Assembly: GCF_001665785.1 (NCBI RefSeq)
Contig: NZ_LZSO01000023.1
Location: 62,001 to 126,000, forward strand
From: Mycolicibacterium peregrinum
Lineage (GTDB): Bacteria > Actinomycetota > Actinomycetes > Mycobacteriales > Mycobacteriaceae
DNA: 64,000 bases
Direction: 5' to 3'
A model generated the notes under the pieces. That model made no database searches. It was given only the letters and a program-made list of their open reading frames with translations, and was not told the DNA's origin. The translations under genes and the position numbers were made by a program. Of this stretch, positions 53,909 to 63,811 are shown piece by piece. The first letter of the stretch is position 1. Every line of letters starts with the position of its first letter.

Positions 53909-54541
53909 TCACGGATACGGCAGCGGCGTCGCATCCCGCGTCTTCATCAGGTGCTCCATGAGCTGGATCTCCTGCGTCTGCTCGGTGACCATGGCCAGGG
54001 CGGTACGGCGGATCGCCTCGTTGGAGCCATCGCGGGTCTCGTCGAAGGCCATCTCGGCGCCGCCCTGGTGGTGGCGGGTCATCAACTGGAGAAACAAGGC
54101 TTCGTTGGCGGGGCCGGTGGCGCGCTGGAGGCGGGCCAATTCATCCGGGGATGCCATCCCCATCTGCATGCCGGTGGGCTGGTCGGTGTCGTGGTGATGG
54201 GACATGCCGTGTCCGGTGTGCTCTGTGGGCACCGTGGGGTTGAGCGGCTGTTCCGCCAGCTGCAGCCACCCGACCATGGTGCCGACCTCCGCCTGTTGCT
54301 GAAGTCTGATCTGGTCTGCGAGCGTGCGTATTTCGGGAGCGGCGTCCGCGCTGAGCAGGTCGCAGATGGTGATCGCCTGCTGATGGTGGGTCATCATCAT
54401 CTGTGCGAAGGTCACGTCGGCCTCTGACATCAATGGCGGTGCATTGTCGTTGTGGTGGGACTCGGCGAACGCGCCGAGGAACGCGGCGGCAGCGATGACG
54501 ACGGTGGCGCCGAAAATGCGGGCGGGTATGGAAGCGCTCAT
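53909..54541 (-). CDS. Exported DUF305 protein
   Basis: A 210-residue protein with an N-terminal signal anchor (about 6-25) and the two halves of the ferritin-like DUF305 domain: MMMTHHQQAITI (about residue 48) and LMTRHHQGGAEMA (about 158). Between them lies a His/Met-rich stretch (GMSHHHDTDQPTGMQMGM), so copper or other metal binding is plausible. The ATG overlaps the LVIVD gene's stop (ATGA), so the two proteins are coupled. The metal is not proven. Confidence 0.87.
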   Translation of the reverse strand: MSASIPARIFGATVVIAAAAFLGAFAESHHNDNAPPLMSEADVTFAQMMMTHHQQAITICDLLSADAAPEIRTLADQIRLQQQAEVGTMVGWLQLAEQPLNPTVPTEHTGHGMSHHHDTDQPTGMQMGMASPDELARLQRATGPANEALFLQLMTRHHQGGAEMAFDETRDGSNEAIRRTALAMVTEQTQEIQLMEHLMKTRDATPLPYP

Positions 54542-56097
54542 CGTGGCGGGTAGACGGTCGGGTCCAGCTTCAGGGTCATGAACCCGTTGTCGGAACACGT
54601 GACGTAGAGCAGGTTTCCCCGGAACTCCGGTGGTGACATGCACCAGTCTGCGGAGAAATCGGCCGGCTGGCCCCAGCCCGGACGGTTGCCCAGCACGATG
54701 TCGGACAGCTGGATCTTCCCGTCGAGGGCAGCCCGTCCCACCCCGAAGATCCCGGTGAGTGGCGGTGTCGCAAGAACCGAAAGGTTGTAGACGTGAATCG
54801 AATTGGGCAGGTCTTCGTACTTCTTGTCGGACTGCGCCGGTGGGTTGAAATAGGCGAGTTCCGTGATGTGCTCGGGGTCGCGAATGTCGAACACCCGGAT
54901 ACCCGACTGGATCCAGCCACAGGCCAGAGCCGTCGGATCGTCTTGCCGGTCCACGGAGCAGTAGTGCGAGTCGTAGGCGAACACCCCGTTGAATCCACCG
55001 CTGCTTGTCCAGTTGTCCATGTGCTCGGGCAGATTGATCTCGAGTTTGATGATGTTGCGCAGCTTGAGGTCGGTTGGGTCGGAGACGTCGAACAGCTTGA
55101 CGCCCCCGGAACCGAGTTCGTCGATGGTGAAGATGTGCGGTACGCCTCGGTAGGTGACGTAGACGCTGTGCTGGGCCTCCTGCCCGTCCACCCAGGCTTT
55201 GTGGCTGTGGGCCGGAAGCAGTTGGTGCATGGTGAAATCAGGTGCTACCCGGTCCTGCACCGCCGAGGTATCGAGCACCGTCAATCCGCTGAACTGTGAC
55301 ATGTACATGGTCCGCCCGTCCGGCGCGAAGCCCATGCCGTGTGAGGCCCAGCCGACCGGCGCACTCCACACCACATGCGGAGCAGTCGGATCGGTGATGT
55401 CCACCGCACTGTTCCAGATGATGCCCCCGGCCCAGTAGGTGTTGCCGTCGGGCGAGAAGTTGCCCTCGTGGGTCAGCATCGGGATCCGTACGCCGGGAAG
55501 GGAACCGGCGCCCTCGTTGAGCAACCGGGGGTGCCGACAGTCCTGTGAGATGTCGTAGATGGAGATGTAGCCGCCCCCGAACAACAGGGGAACACCGGTT
55601 CCGACCAGCAACCCCCGGCCCGCGTGTACCTTCAGGGACTCCCAGGTTCCGCCGACCATCGCCGGCTCGGTGAGCAGATCAGCCTGGACCGGGTGGGCAG
55701 GGTCCGACGCGTCGATCACCTGGACGCCGTCGGTGTAGGGCCAGGTGGACCCGACGTAGGTGCAGTTCTTGTACGAAGTGCTCGTGATACCTGCGCCGGT
55801 GCCCTGGTGCTGACCCACCAGGTCGATGTTGCAGTTGTAGCCCTGCGCGCTGCGGTGGGACTCCCGGTCCGCGACCGGCACTTCGCCCTGCAATCCGGTC
55901 TCGACCCGATCGCCTGGTCGGCATTGCGCCTTGTCGACCGCGGTCGGCCAGATGTCGAAGCGCGTGTCGTACCCCGGCGGAAGTCCGGCGTGGGCCACAG
56001 CGGACGGCCCGAGTCCTGCGATGGCCACGAGAAGCGCGACGCATACCGTGCGGAGGAGATTGTCCAGCATCGACCGCATCATGGCATTGCGGAGCAT
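54538..56097 (-). CDS. Exported LVIVD-repeat beta-propeller protein
   Basis: A 519-residue secreted protein (signal peptide about 1-38, AVAHAGLPP). LVIVD-type blades are visible as DGVQVIDASDPAHPVQ, SAVDITDPTAPHVVW, GGVKLFDVSDPTDLKL and SGIRVFDIRDPEHITE. Several Cys pairs (QCRPGD, YNCNID, KNCTYV, SVDRQ neighbourhood) suggest disulfides. It is cotranscribed with the DUF305 gene; the pair is often found together in actinobacteria. Function unknown. ATG 56097 is chosen; ATG 56070 and TTG 56109 are alternatives. Confidence 0.83.
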   Translation of the reverse strand: MLRNAMMRSMLDNLLRTVCVALLVAIAGLGPSAVAHAGLPPGYDTRFDIWPTAVDKAQCRPGDRVETGLQGEVPVADRESHRSAQGYNCNIDLVGQHQGTGAGITSTSYKNCTYVGSTWPYTDGVQVIDASDPAHPVQADLLTEPAMVGGTWESLKVHAGRGLLVGTGVPLLFGGGYISIYDISQDCRHPRLLNEGAGSLPGVRIPMLTHEGNFSPDGNTYWAGGIIWNSAVDITDPTAPHVVWSAPVGWASHGMGFAPDGRTMYMSQFSGLTVLDTSAVQDRVAPDFTMHQLLPAHSHKAWVDGQEAQHSVYVTYRGVPHIFTIDELGSGGVKLFDVSDPTDLKLRNIIKLEINLPEHMDNWTSSGGFNGVFAYDSHYCSVDRQDDPTALACGWIQSGIRVFDIRDPEHITELAYFNPPAQSDKKYEDLPNSIHVYNLSVLATPPLTGIFGVGRAALDGKIQLSDIVLGNRPGWGQPADFSADWCMSPPEFRGNLLYVTCSDNGFMTLKLDPTVYPPR

Positions 56098-56107
56098 CGC
56101 TGCGGAC

Positions 56108-56134
56108 AAAAACTGTCAGATTCGGACAGTTTTT
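56108..56134. promoter_or_regulatory. Perfect 10-bp inverted repeat before the LVIVD-DUF305 operon
   Basis: AAAAACTGTC-N7-GACAGTTTTT, about 11 nt before the LVIVD gene start. The core CTGTC-N7-GACAG looks like a TetR-type operator. No TetR gene is in the window. Confidence 0.6.
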
Positions 56135-56173
56135 ACAGTTGGGCGGCGAAGTGTTGCGCCTGTGGGGGCCGTC

Positions 56174-56959
56174 CTACCGGTGCCGCCCGGCCGTCGCTGC
56201 CACCGGGCGTGACTCGGATTCGGCGTTCTCGGCGCTGCGATCAGGGGCCAGCATCACGGCGGTGATCGGGACGACCAGCGCGAGCAGGCCGATCACGAAG
56301 ACCGGGAACAGGAACGAGAACACCTCGGGCCCACCGGGAACCGGCATCGTGTGGTCGACATCCACCCGCACCGCGGCCATACCCGTGTAGTGCATGCCGA
56401 CGACGGCGACACCCATCACGAGGCCGGCGACGAATCGGAGGCCGCGTGACTCGAGGACGAGGGTGAACCAGAGCGCGGCGGTGGCGGCGACGACGGCGAT
56501 CACGAAGGACAGGACGACAAGCGCGGTGTCGTAGGTCATCGTGCCCTGCATCTGGACGGCCCACATGCCGGTGTAGTGCATCATCGCGACGGCGAGGCCG
56601 GTGATGACGCCACCGGCGAGCAGTCGCTTCAGATCGAAGGTGCGACCGATCGTGATCAGGCCGACGAACACCGCCGCGATCGCGATGACGGCCGAGGCGA
56701 CGGTCCAGCCGAGGTGGTAGCGGACCATGCTGTTGGGAATAGCGAAACCGAGCATCGCGATGAAGTGCATGAGCCAGACGCCCACCCCGCCGATGGCGAT
56801 CGAGGCCATCAGCAGCCAGCGGAGGCGGTCGCGTCCATTGGTGGCAGTTGCACCGCAACGGGTGCATGCCAGGCCGACGACCGATCCGGTCACCGACACG
56901 ATGTATGCCAGGAACAGCAGCCAGAGGCCCATGTCGAAGTGATGTACCTGGTGGTTCAT
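56174..56959 (-). CDS. MHYT-domain membrane protein
   Basis: A 261-residue protein with seven predicted membrane helices. The MHYT-type motifs are LMHFIAML (about 67), MMHYTGMWAV (about 123) and GMHYTGMAAV (about 190), with conserved Met/His facing the outer side; such proteins are thought to sense O2, CO or NO through copper, which is a proposal rather than a proven role. No GGDEF/EAL domain is attached. It begins 39 nt after the conservon GTPase gene and so is probably its last operon member. Confidence 0.9.
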   Translation of the reverse strand: MNHQVHHFDMGLWLLFLAYIVSVTGSVVGLACTRCGATATNGRDRLRWLLMASIAIGGVGVWLMHFIAMLGFAIPNSMVRYHLGWTVASAVIAIAAVFVGLITIGRTFDLKRLLAGGVITGLAVAMMHYTGMWAVQMQGTMTYDTALVVLSFVIAVVAATAALWFTLVLESRGLRFVAGLVMGVAVVGMHYTGMAAVRVDVDHTMPVPGGPEVFSFLFPVFVIGLLALVVPITAVMLAPDRSAENAESESRPVAATAGRHR

Positions 56960-56998
56960 GGTGGATTCCTCGAGACTGTGAGACTGGGGGCTGTGGAT

Positions 56999-57583
56999 CT
57001 AGGGCGCTGCGGTCGGAAGGCGTTCCAGCGCAAACGATGTGATGGCGATCAACGCGTTCTTCGCCGAGTCACGTTGCCGGGCGTCGACGTTGATGATCGG
57101 TACGTTCGGCGACACGGACATCGCCTCACGTAGTTCTTCGATGCTGTGGGTGGGGGAATCGTCGAACTCGTTGACGGCGATCAGGAACGGCAGGCTGCGG
57201 GCCTCGAAGAAGTCGACGGCGGCGAAGCTGTCCTCGAGCCTGCGGGTGTCGACGAGCACCACGGCGCCGATCGCGCCGTGGACCAGGTCGTCCCACATGA
57301 ACCAGAACCGCCGTTGCCCCGGGGTACCGAAGAGGTAGAGCACGAGGTCGTCTGCGATGGTGATCCGGCCGAAATCCATGGCAACCGTGGTGGTTTCCTT
57401 GCCGGGAATCGCTTCGAGGTCGTCGTGTCCCTGCGAGGCGTTCGTGACGAGGGCCTCGGTGCGCAACGGCACGATCTCCGACACGGCGCCGACGAACGTC
57501 GTCTTGCCGACGCCGAAGCCGCCGGCAATCACGATCTTCGTCGAAGACACCGTGGAGCCGGAGTCAGAGTGCGCGTAAGCCAC
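56999..57583 (-). CDS. Conservon GTP-binding protein (CvnD-like)
   Basis: A 194-residue small GTPase: P-loop GGFGVGKTT (about residues 21-29), switch region TTVAMDFGR, DxxG-like FGTPGQRRFWF and the base-specific NEFDDSP in place of NKxD. The unusual NEFD is common in the CvnD group. It overlaps the DUF742 gene by 20 nt. In Streptomyces the four-protein cluster relays a membrane signal to the GTPase. GTG 57583 starts it. Confidence 0.92.
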   Translation of the reverse strand: MAYAHSDSGSTVSSTKIVIAGGFGVGKTTFVGAVSEIVPLRTEALVTNASQGHDDLEAIPGKETTTVAMDFGRITIADDLVLYLFGTPGQRRFWFMWDDLVHGAIGAVVLVDTRRLEDSFAAVDFFEARSLPFLIAVNEFDDSPTHSIEELREAMSVSPNVPIINVDARQRDSAKNALIAITSFALERLPTAAP

Positions 57584-57941
57584 TGAGGGTCCTTTCGATC
57601 AGTAGGCGCCGTTCTGCAACGGTCGAGCGGTTGGTCAGGGTGGCGTGAACTCGGAGGTGGCCGCTGTCCACCAGGTCGCTCACCAGGACCCGGGCCACTC
57701 CGATCGGGAGACCGGCGTGAGCCGAGATCTCGGCGATCGACGGCCGGCTGCCGCACAACCGGACGATGACGGCGGGGATATCGCCTGGTGCGCAGTCGAG
57801 TTCACCGGGACCCAGCAGGGCCTCCACCGGAGCTTCGATCGGGATCTCGACCCGGGCGCGGGTCCGCCCGCCGGTGAGGGTGTACGGCCGGGCGCGGCTG
57901 GCGGTCTGCTTCTGCTCGGGTCTGTCCATGCTGAGCGTCAT
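57564..57941 (-). CDS. Conservon DUF742 protein (CvnC-like)
   Basis: A 125-residue DUF742 protein with the family start [19 protein letters not shown] and the C-terminal winged-helix-like part ([31 protein letters not shown] key residues). It overlaps the roadblock gene by 4 nt and the GTPase gene by 20 nt. Its role inside the complex is not settled. Confidence 0.92.
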   Translation of the reverse strand: MTLSMDRPEQKQTASRARPYTLTGGRTRARVEIPIEAPVEALLGPGELDCAPGDIPAVIVRLCGSRPSIAEISAHAGLPIGVARVLVSDLVDSGHLRVHATLTNRSTVAERRLLIERTLSGLRAL

Positions 57942-58393
57942 CGAGCACCATGGCCGGCGCGCGGAGTCGCCTCCACGGTCTTGCCGACCCGGTCGACGAG
58001 CAGGGCCATCTCGTAGCCGACCTGGCCGATGTCACACGAGGTCGACGCCAGGGTGGCGAGGTACGAGCCGTTGCCCACGCCCATCAGCAGCAGGAAGCCG
58101 TCGTCCATCTCGACGATCGACTGGCGCACGTTGCCGGCCTCGAACAGCCGGGCGGCACCGTTCGACAGGCTCGCCAAACCCGATGTCACGGCGGCCAATT
58201 GCTCGGCACGGTCAGCCGGAAGGTGGGAGTTCGAGGCCATCAACAGCCCGTCGGCCGACACCAGGATCGCATGTGACACGCCAGGCACGTCACGGACGAA
58301 GTTGGACACGAACCAGTCGAGGGTGCCGGAGGTCCCCGACGGTGTTGCAGCAGACCCCGCGGACCGATCCTGTGGTTGCGTGCCGGTGTTCAT
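57938..58393 (-). CDS. Conservon roadblock/LC7 protein (CvnB-like)
   Basis: A 151-residue roadblock/LC7-fold protein: [29 protein letters not shown] at the start of the domain and [12 protein letters not shown] at the end. These proteins stimulate the partner GTPase. Start and stop codons overlap those of its neighbours by ATGA, showing tight coupling. The N-terminal 24 residues are Ser/Thr/Gly-rich and probably disordered. Confidence 0.92.
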   Translation of the reverse strand: MNTGTQPQDRSAGSAATPSGTSGTLDWFVSNFVRDVPGVSHAILVSADGLLMASNSHLPADRAEQLAAVTSGLASLSNGAARLFEAGNVRQSIVEMDDGFLLLMGVGNGSYLATLASTSCDIGQVGYEMALLVDRVGKTVEATPRAGHGAR

Positions 58394-61035
58394 CGATCTC
58401 CTTCGATTCGGCTGTGTGCTGCGTCGGTTTCGGCCCGGCCCCTGCGAACGCCGGCCAGTTGTCGGCTCAGGATGTCGCGGATCGCCGCGGGGTCGTTGCC
58501 CCCGTTGGCCTTGGCCTGGAATTCTGATCTTGCCTCATCGGGCACCAGGCGCGCTCCGCGTTCGCGGATCGGCAGCCCGGATGCGGTGTGCCGCTTGGGT
58601 TCCTGCTCGACAGCCTTCGCTGCAGCCGCCCAGCCGGCGTCGGCGGAGCTGGACCAGACCCGGTCGCGGGATTCGGGCGCGGTGGGATCCATCAGCCACT
58701 CCGAGGCCATCCGCTCGAAGATCGGTGCACTCTCCAAACTCTCCGGCTCAAGGTGCGGTTGCCCGGACTCGGTGGTGGGTGTGGGCGCCGCGTCGGCGGG
58801 CTCGGCAGCGGCCGGGGCCGATGTTGCAGACGTGAAGAAGGACAGCGGGTTGCCGCGCTGTGGCCGGTCGGGTTCCTCGGGTGCGGCCGGAGACGCCGGG
58901 GCAGGCGCGGTCGATGCGGTCACCGGAGCGGGGGTGCCGTTGACGCCGCTGGCCCCGGGCGAGCGTTTCGGCAGCCCGTTGACGGTGGCCCGGGCCGGGG
59001 CGTCGGATCCTCGCTCCGCCGGCGACGACGCCGTCTGCGAGCCGTTGGCCTCGGCGCGCGCGCCGGCGGCGGCACTCGTCAGCGCATTCCGTCCTTCGTC
59101 GGCGGCCTGCGGTCGCGACCCGGTAAACGAGCCGTTGCGCAGATCGTCGAGTGACTCACCCACCCCGATGGGCGAGACCAGCGTGCCGGGGATGTGCACA
59201 CTTGCCGTCACGCCGGGCCGATCGGTCAACGCCGAGGTGGTGCGCAGCCGCACGGTGACTTCGTGACGTCCCGCCAGCCGGCCGACCACGAAAAGTCCCA
59301 TCCGCTTGGCGGTTTCGGAGGTCACCTCGCCACCGAGCGCGAGCCGGTCGTTCGCAGCGGCCAAGTCGTCCTTGGACATACCGAGCCCGCGGTCGGCCAC
59401 CTCGACCAGCAGGCCGGCGTCCACCGCGCGTCCCACCGTGACCAACACGGGCGCATCGGGCGGCGAGTAGCGCAGTGCGTTGTCGAGCAGTTCGGCGACC
59501 AGGTGGCCGATATCGCCGGCGGCTGAGCCGGCGATCGAGACGTCGGCCAGGTGTCCGACCTGAACCCGGCGGTACTCCTCGACCTCGGACATGGCGGCGC
59601 GCAGCATGTCGGGCAGCGCGACGGGCGCGGACACCCGATGGCGTTCCACGGTGTCGGCGAGGACGAGGAGGTTGTCCCCGTTGCGGCGCATGCGGGTCGC
59701 AAGGTGGTCGAGGCGGAAGAGGTGATCCAGCCGGACGGGGTCTTCCTCGTCGAGCTCGAGTGTCTCGATGAGGGCCAGCTGTTCTTCGACGAGTGAGCGG
59801 CTTCGGCGGGACAGGGTTTCGAACATGTCGCCGATCTGCAGGCGGACACCGTGCTCGCCGGCCAGCCGGACGGCCTGGGAGTGGATGTCGTCGATCGCGC
59901 GCGCGAGCTGTCCGACCTCTTCATTGGTGCGGAACGGCAGCGGTTCGATCTCCGGTATGCCCCCGCCCTTGCTGAGCCGTTCGATCTCTTCGGGTAGCTC
60001 GACCTGTGCGACCTGCAGCGCGCCCCGGCGCAGACGGCCGATCGAGCGGATGAGCGAGCGGCCGACGGCGAGCGCGAAGACGAGAGCGGCCAGCACCGCA
60101 CCGAGGATGATCGCGGTATCACGCAGGGCGTCGGACCGCAGGGCGTTGGCGCGATGGTGCAACGTGCCGTCGAGGTCGGCGGACAGGTCCTGGGTCATCG
60201 CGCGGTAGCCCTCGACGCTGGCCCGCATGGCGTCGGTGAACGCGGGCGCGCGCACGCTGTCGTCGGACGGCCGGGTGTAGGTGGCGCGACGAACGTCGGA
60301 TTCCTTGGACAGCGCCGTGGCCTCGTCGGTGGCCGTCAGCCGGTTGAGTCGATCGATGGCGGCCGCTTCTGCGCCTGCCGCGTCTGCGACCTCGGTGCGC
60401 AGCTCATCTGAATCGGCGAAATCGGGTGCGGCGATCAGTATCCGCTGCGCCGTCAGTGCGCGTTGCGCCGCGAGGGCGTCCACGAGCTGGTCCGCGAGCG
60501 GGCGTACGGTGCGGTCGTCGACGGTGGCGGTGGTCGCCGCGATCGCGGAGACGACGCCGGAGGCCACGTTCTGCGCCCGCTCGGCGATCACCTGCTGGGG
60601 CAGTGGCCCCGACTTGAGGTCGTCACGCAACGTCTTGGCGGTGGAGGACGCGGTTGTCAGCTCGGTGGCGACGGTCGAGTCGAAAACGGTGGACTTGATC
60701 AGGGTGTCGAGCGTCTTGGCGCTCTCGTCGAATTGTGCGAGCGGTTCGTCGATCGGTGCACCCGAGGCGGCGGCATACGCCAGCCCGTCGAGGCGGTCGA
60801 CCAGTTCCACCGCAGGCACCACGACCACGGCATTGTCCGACGCGAGGTTGAGCCGCGACGCGGCCGACAGTTCGTTGTTGATACGTACCGCGCCGAAGGT
60901 CGCCGCGAGCATGATCGGCAGCACCAGCGTCGCTGCCACTTTCCACCGCAGCGGCCAGCTCTCGATCGACGCGCGAGACGCCCGAGTCACGGTCGGACGC
61001 GCATGTTCTCCGACGCTCGGATCATGTGCATCCAC
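58390..61035 (-). CDS. Conservon sensor histidine-kinase-like protein (CvnA-like)
   Basis: An 881-residue membrane protein. Membrane spans at about 33-51 and 300-325 flank a helical extracytoplasmic sensor region (NIT-like). A HAMP-type segment and helical region precede an ATPase domain with the N box ([13 protein letters not shown]), G1 ([11 protein letters not shown]) and G2 ([12 protein letters not shown]). A His phospho-acceptor is not obvious. The final 250 residues are Pro/Ala-rich and disordered. GTG 61035 has AAGGGTGG upstream; GTG 61053 is an alternative. It is the first gene of the conservon operon. Confidence 0.92.
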   Translation of the reverse strand: MDAHDPSVGEHARPTVTRASRASIESWPLRWKVAATLVLPIMLAATFGAVRINNELSAASRLNLASDNAVVVVPAVELVDRLDGLAYAAASGAPIDEPLAQFDESAKTLDTLIKSTVFDSTVATELTTASSTAKTLRDDLKSGPLPQQVIAERAQNVASGVVSAIAATTATVDDRTVRPLADQLVDALAAQRALTAQRILIAAPDFADSDELRTEVADAAGAEAAAIDRLNRLTATDEATALSKESDVRRATYTRPSDDSVRAPAFTDAMRASVEGYRAMTQDLSADLDGTLHHRANALRSDALRDTAIILGAVLAALVFALAVGRSLIRSIGRLRRGALQVAQVELPEEIERLSKGGGIPEIEPLPFRTNEEVGQLARAIDDIHSQAVRLAGEHGVRLQIGDMFETLSRRSRSLVEEQLALIETLELDEEDPVRLDHLFRLDHLATRMRRNGDNLLVLADTVERHRVSAPVALPDMLRAAMSEVEEYRRVQVGHLADVSIAGSAAGDIGHLVAELLDNALRYSPPDAPVLVTVGRAVDAGLLVEVADRGLGMSKDDLAAANDRLALGGEVTSETAKRMGLFVVGRLAGRHEVTVRLRTTSALTDRPGVTASVHIPGTLVSPIGVGESLDDLRNGSFTGSRPQAADEGRNALTSAAAGARAEANGSQTASSPAERGSDAPARATVNGLPKRSPGASGVNGTPAPVTASTAPAPASPAAPEEPDRPQRGNPLSFFTSATSAPAAAEPADAAPTPTTESGQPHLEPESLESAPIFERMASEWLMDPTAPESRDRVWSSSADAGWAAAAKAVEQEPKRHTASGLPIRERGARLVPDEARSEFQAKANGGNDPAAIRDILSRQLAGVRRGRAETDAAHSRIEGDR

Positions 61036-61053
61036 AGCCGTACCACCCTTCAC

Positions 61054-61871
61054 CGAGCTAATTGACGTTCTAGAAGGGCAGCTCGGCCACGGGACAGGTT
61101 AAATGATTGGTAACGATTGCGCATCGACGGGGCTAACCGCGGCGCGTTCGCTGGCGTGGTTCCTTAATTTGTGGCTGCCCCTACATGCGCGTTTCTTGCG
61201 AATGTAAGAAAGTGGCCCGATTCTTGTGGGTGCCCCTGACCGCCGATCGGGGAGGGGCCGTGAATCCGGTAGCTGGAATCCACGGCGGCGACGATGGAAC
61301 ACCCTGAGAAACTGAACAAAGTGTCCCCGGGTCACCGGTGGGGCGGGTTGCGATCGGCACTCGACGGCCTGCTGTATATACGGCAAACCGGGGGCCGGTT
61401 ACCCGGTGGCCCGTCGCATGGGTCGGGTGAAGCTGTCGGGGAGCAGTGAGCCGCCTCTCTGAGTTTCGTGAGTGGCAGCCCGGATCGGGACGAGGACCGC
61501 AACAATCGACGGATTCCGCTGCGCCGGACGATGATGCGTGATCATCCGCCTTCGGCGGGTTGTCACGGATCCGGTGTCGGGGCAAGCTGGAGTCCTGCGA
61601 GGTCGGCGTGTTGCGGTCCCACGCCCGGCTGGGGCGTATGGGGTCATTGCGTCACCGTGACGCACTTCGACTTGCCGGAGCAGTCACAGCAAACAATGTC
61701 AAATTCAGGAATGTGAATTACGTCTCTGTTCAAGCTCTTTGGATGTGTAAAAGACATTTAAGAGGGATCCTTAAGGAGTCCACGGCCAACCCGATGCACC
61801 GTCTCAGCTTGGCCGAGCACGCTTGGCACTGAGTATGAAGTGTCGTGAAGCTCCGCTGGAGGTCATTGAAC
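61054..61871. other. 818-nt intergenic region without a supported gene
   Basis: It must hold the conservon promoter (right to left) and that of the 88-residue gene. A small dyad TTTCTT-N8-AAGAAA lies at 61190-61209, roughly 150 nt upstream of the kinase start. Frames of 80-135 codons exist on both strands but have neither a plausible RBS nor a domain. The right part (61690-61780) is AT-rich for this genome. No riboswitch or tRNA could be recognised. Confidence 0.6.
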
Positions 61872-62138
61872 ATGGCGACAAAAGCTGCCGGCTCGACGGT
61901 TATCGAGCTGGCGACGCACCCACTGTGGTGTTCGTCGCAGCGGTACGCCCGTGAACTCGCCGCGGCCAAGCGCAGGCATCCGTCGTCCTACCGGCTTGAC
62001 GATGACGACGACGCTCCCGACGTGGAATCTCAGCGTCCGTCGCAGTCCGGCCTGCGGACCAACGCCCTGGTGACCCCTCTGGCGTGCGCTCGGGTCCTCA
62101 CCTTGCACGCCGTCCGCGACGAGGCCATAGCGGACTGA
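61872..62138 (+). CDS. Hypothetical 88-residue protein
   Basis: ATG 61872 follows GGAGG by 10 nt. The product begins MATKAAGSTVIELATHPLWC and has a basic region (YARELAAAKRRHPSSYR) and a short Asp run (DDDDD). No domain or signal peptide is seen. It may be a small regulatory or acid-basic tail protein. Function unknown. Confidence 0.5.
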   Translation: MATKAAGSTVIELATHPLWCSSQRYARELAAAKRRHPSSYRLDDDDDAPDVESQRPSQSGLRTNALVTPLACARVLTLHAVRDEAIAD

Positions 62139-62370
62139 CGTCCCGAAGATCTACCGCGGGGTCACACAGGGGTCAGCGCACCCTCCGTACACCGCAACCG
62201 TGCAGTCGGCGAGGTAGGTCGCGGGCTCTTCGCCGCGGGCCCGACGCCGTAGCCGAAACGTGACGAACGCTTGACCGAATTGTCTACGTGTGACTACACA
62301 TTCGGGCTGTCCGCGAGCCATACCATGACATCGTTCAAGATCATGGGGGCATCGCAGAGAGATCGGGTTG

Positions 62371-63180
62371 ATGCGCGCGGTAGTTCAGGGTGTTCTCGTT
62401 CTCGTCGTAGTCGTCATGACCTATTTCTCTGGCGGTACGAACAGCGTCGACACGGCGGCGGTGAGCCTTCCGCTGACGTCGACAATCGAATCGATCGCGC
62501 CGGCCGCGGGCGCCGTCGTCGGGGTGGGACATCCGGTGGTGGTCACGTTCAAGAACCCGGTCGCCAACCGCCCGGTCGTCGAACGTGCCCTCGGGCTCAA
62601 GTCGACACCGGCCCGTTCGGGTTCCTACGAGTGGCTCGACGCCAATGTCGTGTCGTGGAAACCGGCCGAGTTCTGGCCGGCGCACAGCACCGTGATGTTG
62701 TCGGTCGGGGGCCTGCGGACCGAGTTCCAAACCGGCCCAGCCGTTATCGGTGTCGCGGACATCTCCGAGCACACCTTCACGGTGACCATCGACGGGATCG
62801 GTGAAGAGCCGCCGATCGATCTGCCTGCGCCGCACCACCTGCCGCACGCCGGCGAGGCGGGTGTGCTGCTGGCCTCGCTGGGACGTCCGGAGTATCCGAC
62901 CCCGGTCGGCACCTACACCGTTCTGGGGAAAGACCGAACGGTGAAAATGGACTCAAGCAGTGTCGGCATTCCCGTCGATGCTCCGGACGGGTACCTCCTC
63001 GACGTGGACTACGCGGTCCGCTTCACCCAGCGTGGTCTGTTCGTGCATTCGGCGCCGTGGGCCGTGCCGTCGATGGGGCTGGACAATACGAGCCACGGCT
63101 GTATCAGCCTGATCCCGGCGGCTGCCGAGTGGTATTTCAACACGGTCCACATCGGCGATCCGGTGATCGTCCAGGAGTAG
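62371..63180 (+). CDS. L,D-transpeptidase (YkuD) with N-terminal Ig-like domain
   Basis: A 269-residue envelope protein. The N-terminal hydrophobic segment (about 5-22) is a signal anchor. Residues about 35-130 form the Ig-like domain of mycobacterial Ldt enzymes (SIAPAAGAVVGVGHPVVV). The YkuD domain follows (about 140-268) with the catalytic triad region FVHSAPW and NTSHGCISL (Cys nucleophile). It forms 3->3 peptidoglycan cross-links by family. GAGAGA precedes ATG 62371. A strong terminator lies downstream. No lipobox is seen. Confidence 0.9.
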   Translation: MRAVVQGVLVLVVVVMTYFSGGTNSVDTAAVSLPLTSTIESIAPAAGAVVGVGHPVVVTFKNPVANRPVVERALGLKSTPARSGSYEWLDANVVSWKPAEFWPAHSTVMLSVGGLRTEFQTGPAVIGVADISEHTFTVTIDGIGEEPPIDLPAPHHLPHAGEAGVLLASLGRPEYPTPVGTYTVLGKDRTVKMDSSSVGIPVDAPDGYLLDVDYAVRFTQRGLFVHSAPWAVPSMGLDNTSHGCISLIPAAAEWYFNTVHIGDPVIVQE

Positions 63181-63283
63181 CGAATCCCGCTGCAGGGCAA
63201 GACAAGACGGCGCAAGGCAGGCCGGGACCAAGCTGCGGACTCCCCAAGACGCACGAAAGTGGACACGCAAAAGAAGACACGCA

Positions 63284-63317
63284 AAAAGGCGCCTGGCTCA
63301 CGAGCCAGGCGCCTTTT
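63284..63317. terminator. Bidirectional intrinsic terminator
   Basis: Perfect 16-bp arms (63284-63299 and 63302-63317) with a two-base centre, AAAAGGCGCC...GGCGCCTTTT, between the convergent L,D-transpeptidase and proline-rich genes. A-rich and T-rich ends allow termination both ways. Confidence 0.9.
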
Positions 63318-63334
63318 CTGGCGCTGGGGGCGGG

Positions 63335-63811
63335 TTAGTCGGCAGGGCCGGGCAGCGTGGGCGTCCCGGCGACCGGGCCTCCCCCGGGCGACACGGTCGG
63401 CACACCCTTTCCGGTCCCTGCGGCGACCGTCACCGGAGCGGCGGCGATCGGTGCGGCGGCGGGGACGAGCGGAGCGGCGGGTACCACCGGTACCGGTGGG
63501 GGCGCCAGCGGTACGGGCGGAACGATCGGTGGCGGCGGTGCCAGGGGGACCGGCGGAACTACCGGTGGCGGCGCCAGAGGTACCGGAGGAACGGCTGCAG
63601 GTGCGGCTGCGGGAACAACGCCCGCGGCTTCCACCGCCGGCGCGGCGCACGGTGCGCCGGCCGCGGCGGCCCCGTCGACGCACTTATATCCGCCGGTCTT
63701 GAGTGGTAGCGCTGCCGCATGCGGGCTCAGCGCCATCGCGGCCGCCACTGCTGTCAGGCAAAACCCAGCGCCGATAGCAGTCTTGACGGTGATGTTGGCA
63801 AAGGTGGTCAT
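63335..63811 (-). CDS. Proline-rich secreted protein
   Basis: A 158-residue exported protein: signal peptide (about 1-34, AAALP), a short mature N-terminus with two Cys (YKCVDG, APCAAP), then a Pro/Ala/Val repeat region with four copies of VPPVPLAPPP or close variants (about 75-115). GGGAG is upstream of ATG 63811. The repeat suggests a wall-spanning or surface role. Function unknown. Confidence 0.75.
   Translation of the reverse strand: MTTFANITVKTAIGAGFCLTAVAAAMALSPHAAALPLKTGGYKCVDGAAAAGAPCAAPAVEAAGVVPAAAPAAVPPVPLAPPPVVPPVPLAPPPPIVPPVPLAPPPVPVVPAAPLVPAAAPIAAAPVTVAAGTGKGVPTVSPGGGPVAGTPTLPGPAD

Noticed and set aside
61181..61585. 134-codon minus-strand frame in the large intergenic region
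   Set aside because: No RBS, no domain and basic/Pro composition typical of random frames in GC-rich DNA.
61054..61871. Possible c-di-AMP or other riboswitch
   Set aside because: I could not match any conserved riboswitch core, and the flanking genes (kinase, hypothetical) do not suggest one.
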